A DNA stretch of 6,624 bases from Chloroflexota bacterium (GTDB taxonomy: Bacteria > Chloroflexota > Ktedonobacteria > Ktedonobacterales > Ktedonobacteraceae). The notes beneath the pieces are model-generated. The model was not told the origin of the DNA. It saw only the letters and a list, made by a program, of their open reading frames with translations, and did not search any database. The stretch is from NCBI GenBank assembly GCA_021828635.1, contig JAJZEJ010000573.1, positions 1-6,624 of the forward strand, written 5' to 3'. Positions 5,019 through 6,624 of the stretch are shown here, one piece after another. Position numbers and translations under genes: made by a program. How positions within the stretch are numbered: the stretch's first letter is position 1; every line of letters starts with the position of its first letter.

Positions 5019-6624
5019 CTATGCCCAGCGTATCAGTTCCATTTCGTACTTCTCTTTCAAGCCAGCGTGGACCGGCACGGCCCGCACGTTATAGGCCAGA
5101 CTACCGGTCATTGTGGGGGCGAGATGGAGATCATAACGGCAGGAGCCGTCCAGTTCGCGTTTAGTATAGATCATGGGCAAGATGTGCTGGGGTAGCACTG
5201 CGTCATCCTGCACCTCGCCGTAGACCAGTTCAACACGCAGATCGTCGGGGGTCAAGCCATCGCCACGTACCCAGGCGCGTACATCGATACCCTCGCCCAG
5301 GCTGAGTTGACCGTCGCGGCGACCATCCACGTACAGCTCCAGACTGCCCCATTTCTGGCGCACGCGCTCTTTCCACTCGGCTAAAGCTCTCATTTGTGCG
5401 TAATGGTCCTGTTCCATCTGCTTGCCACGCTGAATCTCCGGCACGTAGAAGCGCGTGGTGTATTCCTTGACCATACGGCGCATGCTGTATTCTGGCGCAC
5501 AGGTGCGAATAGCTTCTTTCATATAGCCAAGCCATGTGTGCGAGACACCATGCTCGTCACGCTCGAAGAAAGTGGGAACGATCTCCTCTTCCAGCAAGCG
5601 GTAGAGCGAGATGCTATCGGCCTCGGCCTGTACGTTCTGGTCGGCGTACTCGCGCTCTTCACCGATAGCCCAGCCGTTCTTGCCGTTGTAGGCTTCGGCC
5701 CACCAGCCATCCAGAATACTACAGTTGGGCAGGCCGTTGAGTGCCGCTTTCTGCCCACTGGTGCCACTGGCCTCGTAGGGACGAATCGGGTTGTTGAGCC
5801 ACACATCCGCGCCGGAGACCAGATAACGTGCCATATCGATATCGTAATTCTCCAACAGGATAACCTTGCCCTTGAGCGCACCACGTGAGAGCCGATAAAT
5901 CTGCTCGATGAGTGCCTTACCGGGTTCATCGGCGGGGTGAGCTTTGCCGGCAAAGATGATTTGCACAGGCCGTTGTGGGTCGCTCAGGATGCGCTGCAAG
6001 CGTTCGATGTTGCGGAAGAGTAGCGTGGCGCGTTTGTAAGTGGCAAAGCGGCGTGCGAAACCGATAATCAGCGCGTTGGGGTCAAGCATATTGTCGAACT
6101 CTTCGATCTGGAGCGCACCTTCGCCCAGCCGTAAATGCTGTTGTTTGAGTTGGTGGCGTGCATAGTCGATGAGTATCTGTTTTCTGCTCTGGTGCGTCTG
6201 CCAGAGTTCGTTATCAGGCAAATTATGGATGTTGCTATCCCAGAACTCCTGGTCATCGACATAGCGGCCCCAATCGCCGACATAGCGCCTGTAGAGGGCA
6301 TTGATCTCCGGCGCAATCCAGCTTGGGCTATGGATGCCGTTAGTGACATAGCCGACAGGCACTTCACTGACATCCAGACCAGGCCAGAGGAACTGCCACA
6401 TTTTGCGCGAGACTTCGCCGTGCAGCTTACTCACGCCATTGTGCAGACCAGTTAGGCGCAGCGCCAGCACTGTCATACCGTAGGTTGAACCCCAACCATG
6501 ATCTTCACGGGCAATCTCCATAAACTGGTCGCGGTTCAAGCCGAGTTGGCCCCAGTAGGAGCCTAAGTAGCGATCAACCAGGTCATAGTTGAAGGTATCG
6601 TTACCAGCGGGTACAGGGGTATGC
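5019..6624 (-). CDS. glgP: Alpha-glucan (glycogen) phosphorylase, N-terminus cut by window edge
   Basis: The reverse frame is open from the right edge to TAG at 5019-5021, giving the last 534 residues of a protein that is usually about 700-860 residues long. The first visible residues, HTPVPAGNDTFNYD, are the standard GT35 phosphorylase sequence and show that the gene begins outside the window; the TTG codon at 6537-6539 is internal. Further hallmarks are VGYVTNGIHSPSW (fragment residues 90-102), FARRFATYKR (189-198, basic residues near the phosphate/PLP site), FAGKAHPAD (224-232) and EASGTSGQKAALNG (284-297). Lys292, encoded at 5748-5750, is the expected pyridoxal-phosphate lysine. The enzyme splits alpha-1,4-glucan with phosphate to release glucose-1-phosphate in the cytoplasm. 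GQK in place of the common GMK, plus a beta-rich tail (about 425-534, LELYVDG... to the end), fit the shorter 'alpha-glucan family phosphorylase' subgroup. The symbol glgP is by family. The next gene on this strand is the spherulin-4-like hydrolase, 125 bp away. Confidence 0.96.
   Translation of the reverse strand, partial: HTPVPAGNDTFNYDLVDRYLGSYWGQLGLNRDQFMEIAREDHGWGSTYGMTVLALRLTGLHNGVSKLHGEVSRKMWQFLWPGLDVSEVPVGYVTNGIHSPSWIAPEINALYRRYVGDWGRYVDDQEFWDSNIHNLPDNELWQTHQSRKQILIDYARHQLKQQHLRLGEGALQIEEFDNMLDPNALIIGFARRFATYKRATLLFRNIERLQRILSDPQRPVQIIFAGKAHPADEPGKALIEQIYRLSRGALKGKVILLENYDIDMARYLVSGADVWLNNPIRPYEASGTSGQKAALNGLPNCSILDGWWAEAYNGKNGWAIGEEREYADQNVQAEADSISLYRLLEEEIVPTFFERDEHGVSHTWLGYMKEAIRTCAPEYSMRRMVKEYTTRFYVPEIQRGKQMEQDHYAQMRALAEWKERVRQKWGSLELYVDGRRDGQLSLGEGIDVRAWVRGDGLTPDDLRVELVYGEVQDDAVLPQHILPMIYTKRELDGSCRYDLHLAPTMTGSLAYNVRAVPVHAGLKEKYEMELIRWA

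Noticed and set aside
5394..5888. Long plus-strand open frame (164 codons)
   Set aside because: It is wholly antisense to the phosphorylase catalytic domain including the PLP-lysine motif, and shows no family features.
6537..6539. TTG as the phosphorylase start codon
   Set aside because: The frame is open upstream to the window edge and encodes HTPVPAGNDTF, a conserved internal phosphorylase motif, so the true start lies outside.
1..6624. CRISPR array, tRNA, rRNA, transposase, phage or toxin-antitoxin genes
   Set aside because: I looked on both strands and saw no supporting repeats, structures or protein motifs.

Overview
The window (about 50% GC by eye) looks like a bacterial chromosome segment. 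I infer a Chloroflexota, most likely Ktedonobacteria, host. The reasons are the GT-C transferase with a 'SDEG...FFYGQ.YMG.LEAYL' signature, a kelch-type lipoprotein, a bacterial spherulin-4-like hydrolase, a small winged-helix-like fragment of a type I associate with Ktedonobacteria, and the use of TTG/GTG starts. This placement comes from memory of protein families, not from a search.

Layout, left to right. (1) The left edge cuts a minus-strand old-yellow-enzyme-family flavin oxidoreductase, of which only the N-terminal 216 residues are present. (2) A 161-bp divergent intergenic region carries a good sigma70-like promoter for each side and a small palindrome between them. (3) A plus-strand integral-membrane GT-C/GT39-like glycosyltransferase of 555 residues follows. 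(4) A leader of about 100 nt comes next, with a strong promoter, two perfect 18-bp tandem repeats and two small hairpins, one of which would mask a Shine-Dalgarno sequence. (5) It precedes a two-gene plus-strand unit: a 65-residue truncated winged-helix-like ORF, then a kelch-repeat lipoprotein in the same frame, separated by one TGA and 27 bp. (6) A perfect 18-bp-stem hairpin lies between convergent genes. (7) On the minus strand is a membrane-anchored spherulin-4/GH135-like TIM-barrel protein, with its own SD-masking hairpin and an unusual crossing set of inverted repeats upstream. (8) The right edge cuts a minus-strand alpha-glucan (glycogen) phosphorylase, of which the C-terminal 534 residues are present.

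Three of the five recognisable genes concern carbohydrate: a lipid-linked-sugar type transferase, a putative polysaccharide hydrolase and a storage-glucan phosphorylase. They sit in separate transcription units on different strands, so a shared pathway is not shown. I do not see a CRISPR array, tRNA, rRNA, insertion sequence, prophage or defence system. The most unusual material is regulatory (the repeat/hairpin leader at 2574-2710 and the SD-masking hairpins) and the decayed or minimal winged-helix fragment fused in frame context to a lipoprotein gene.
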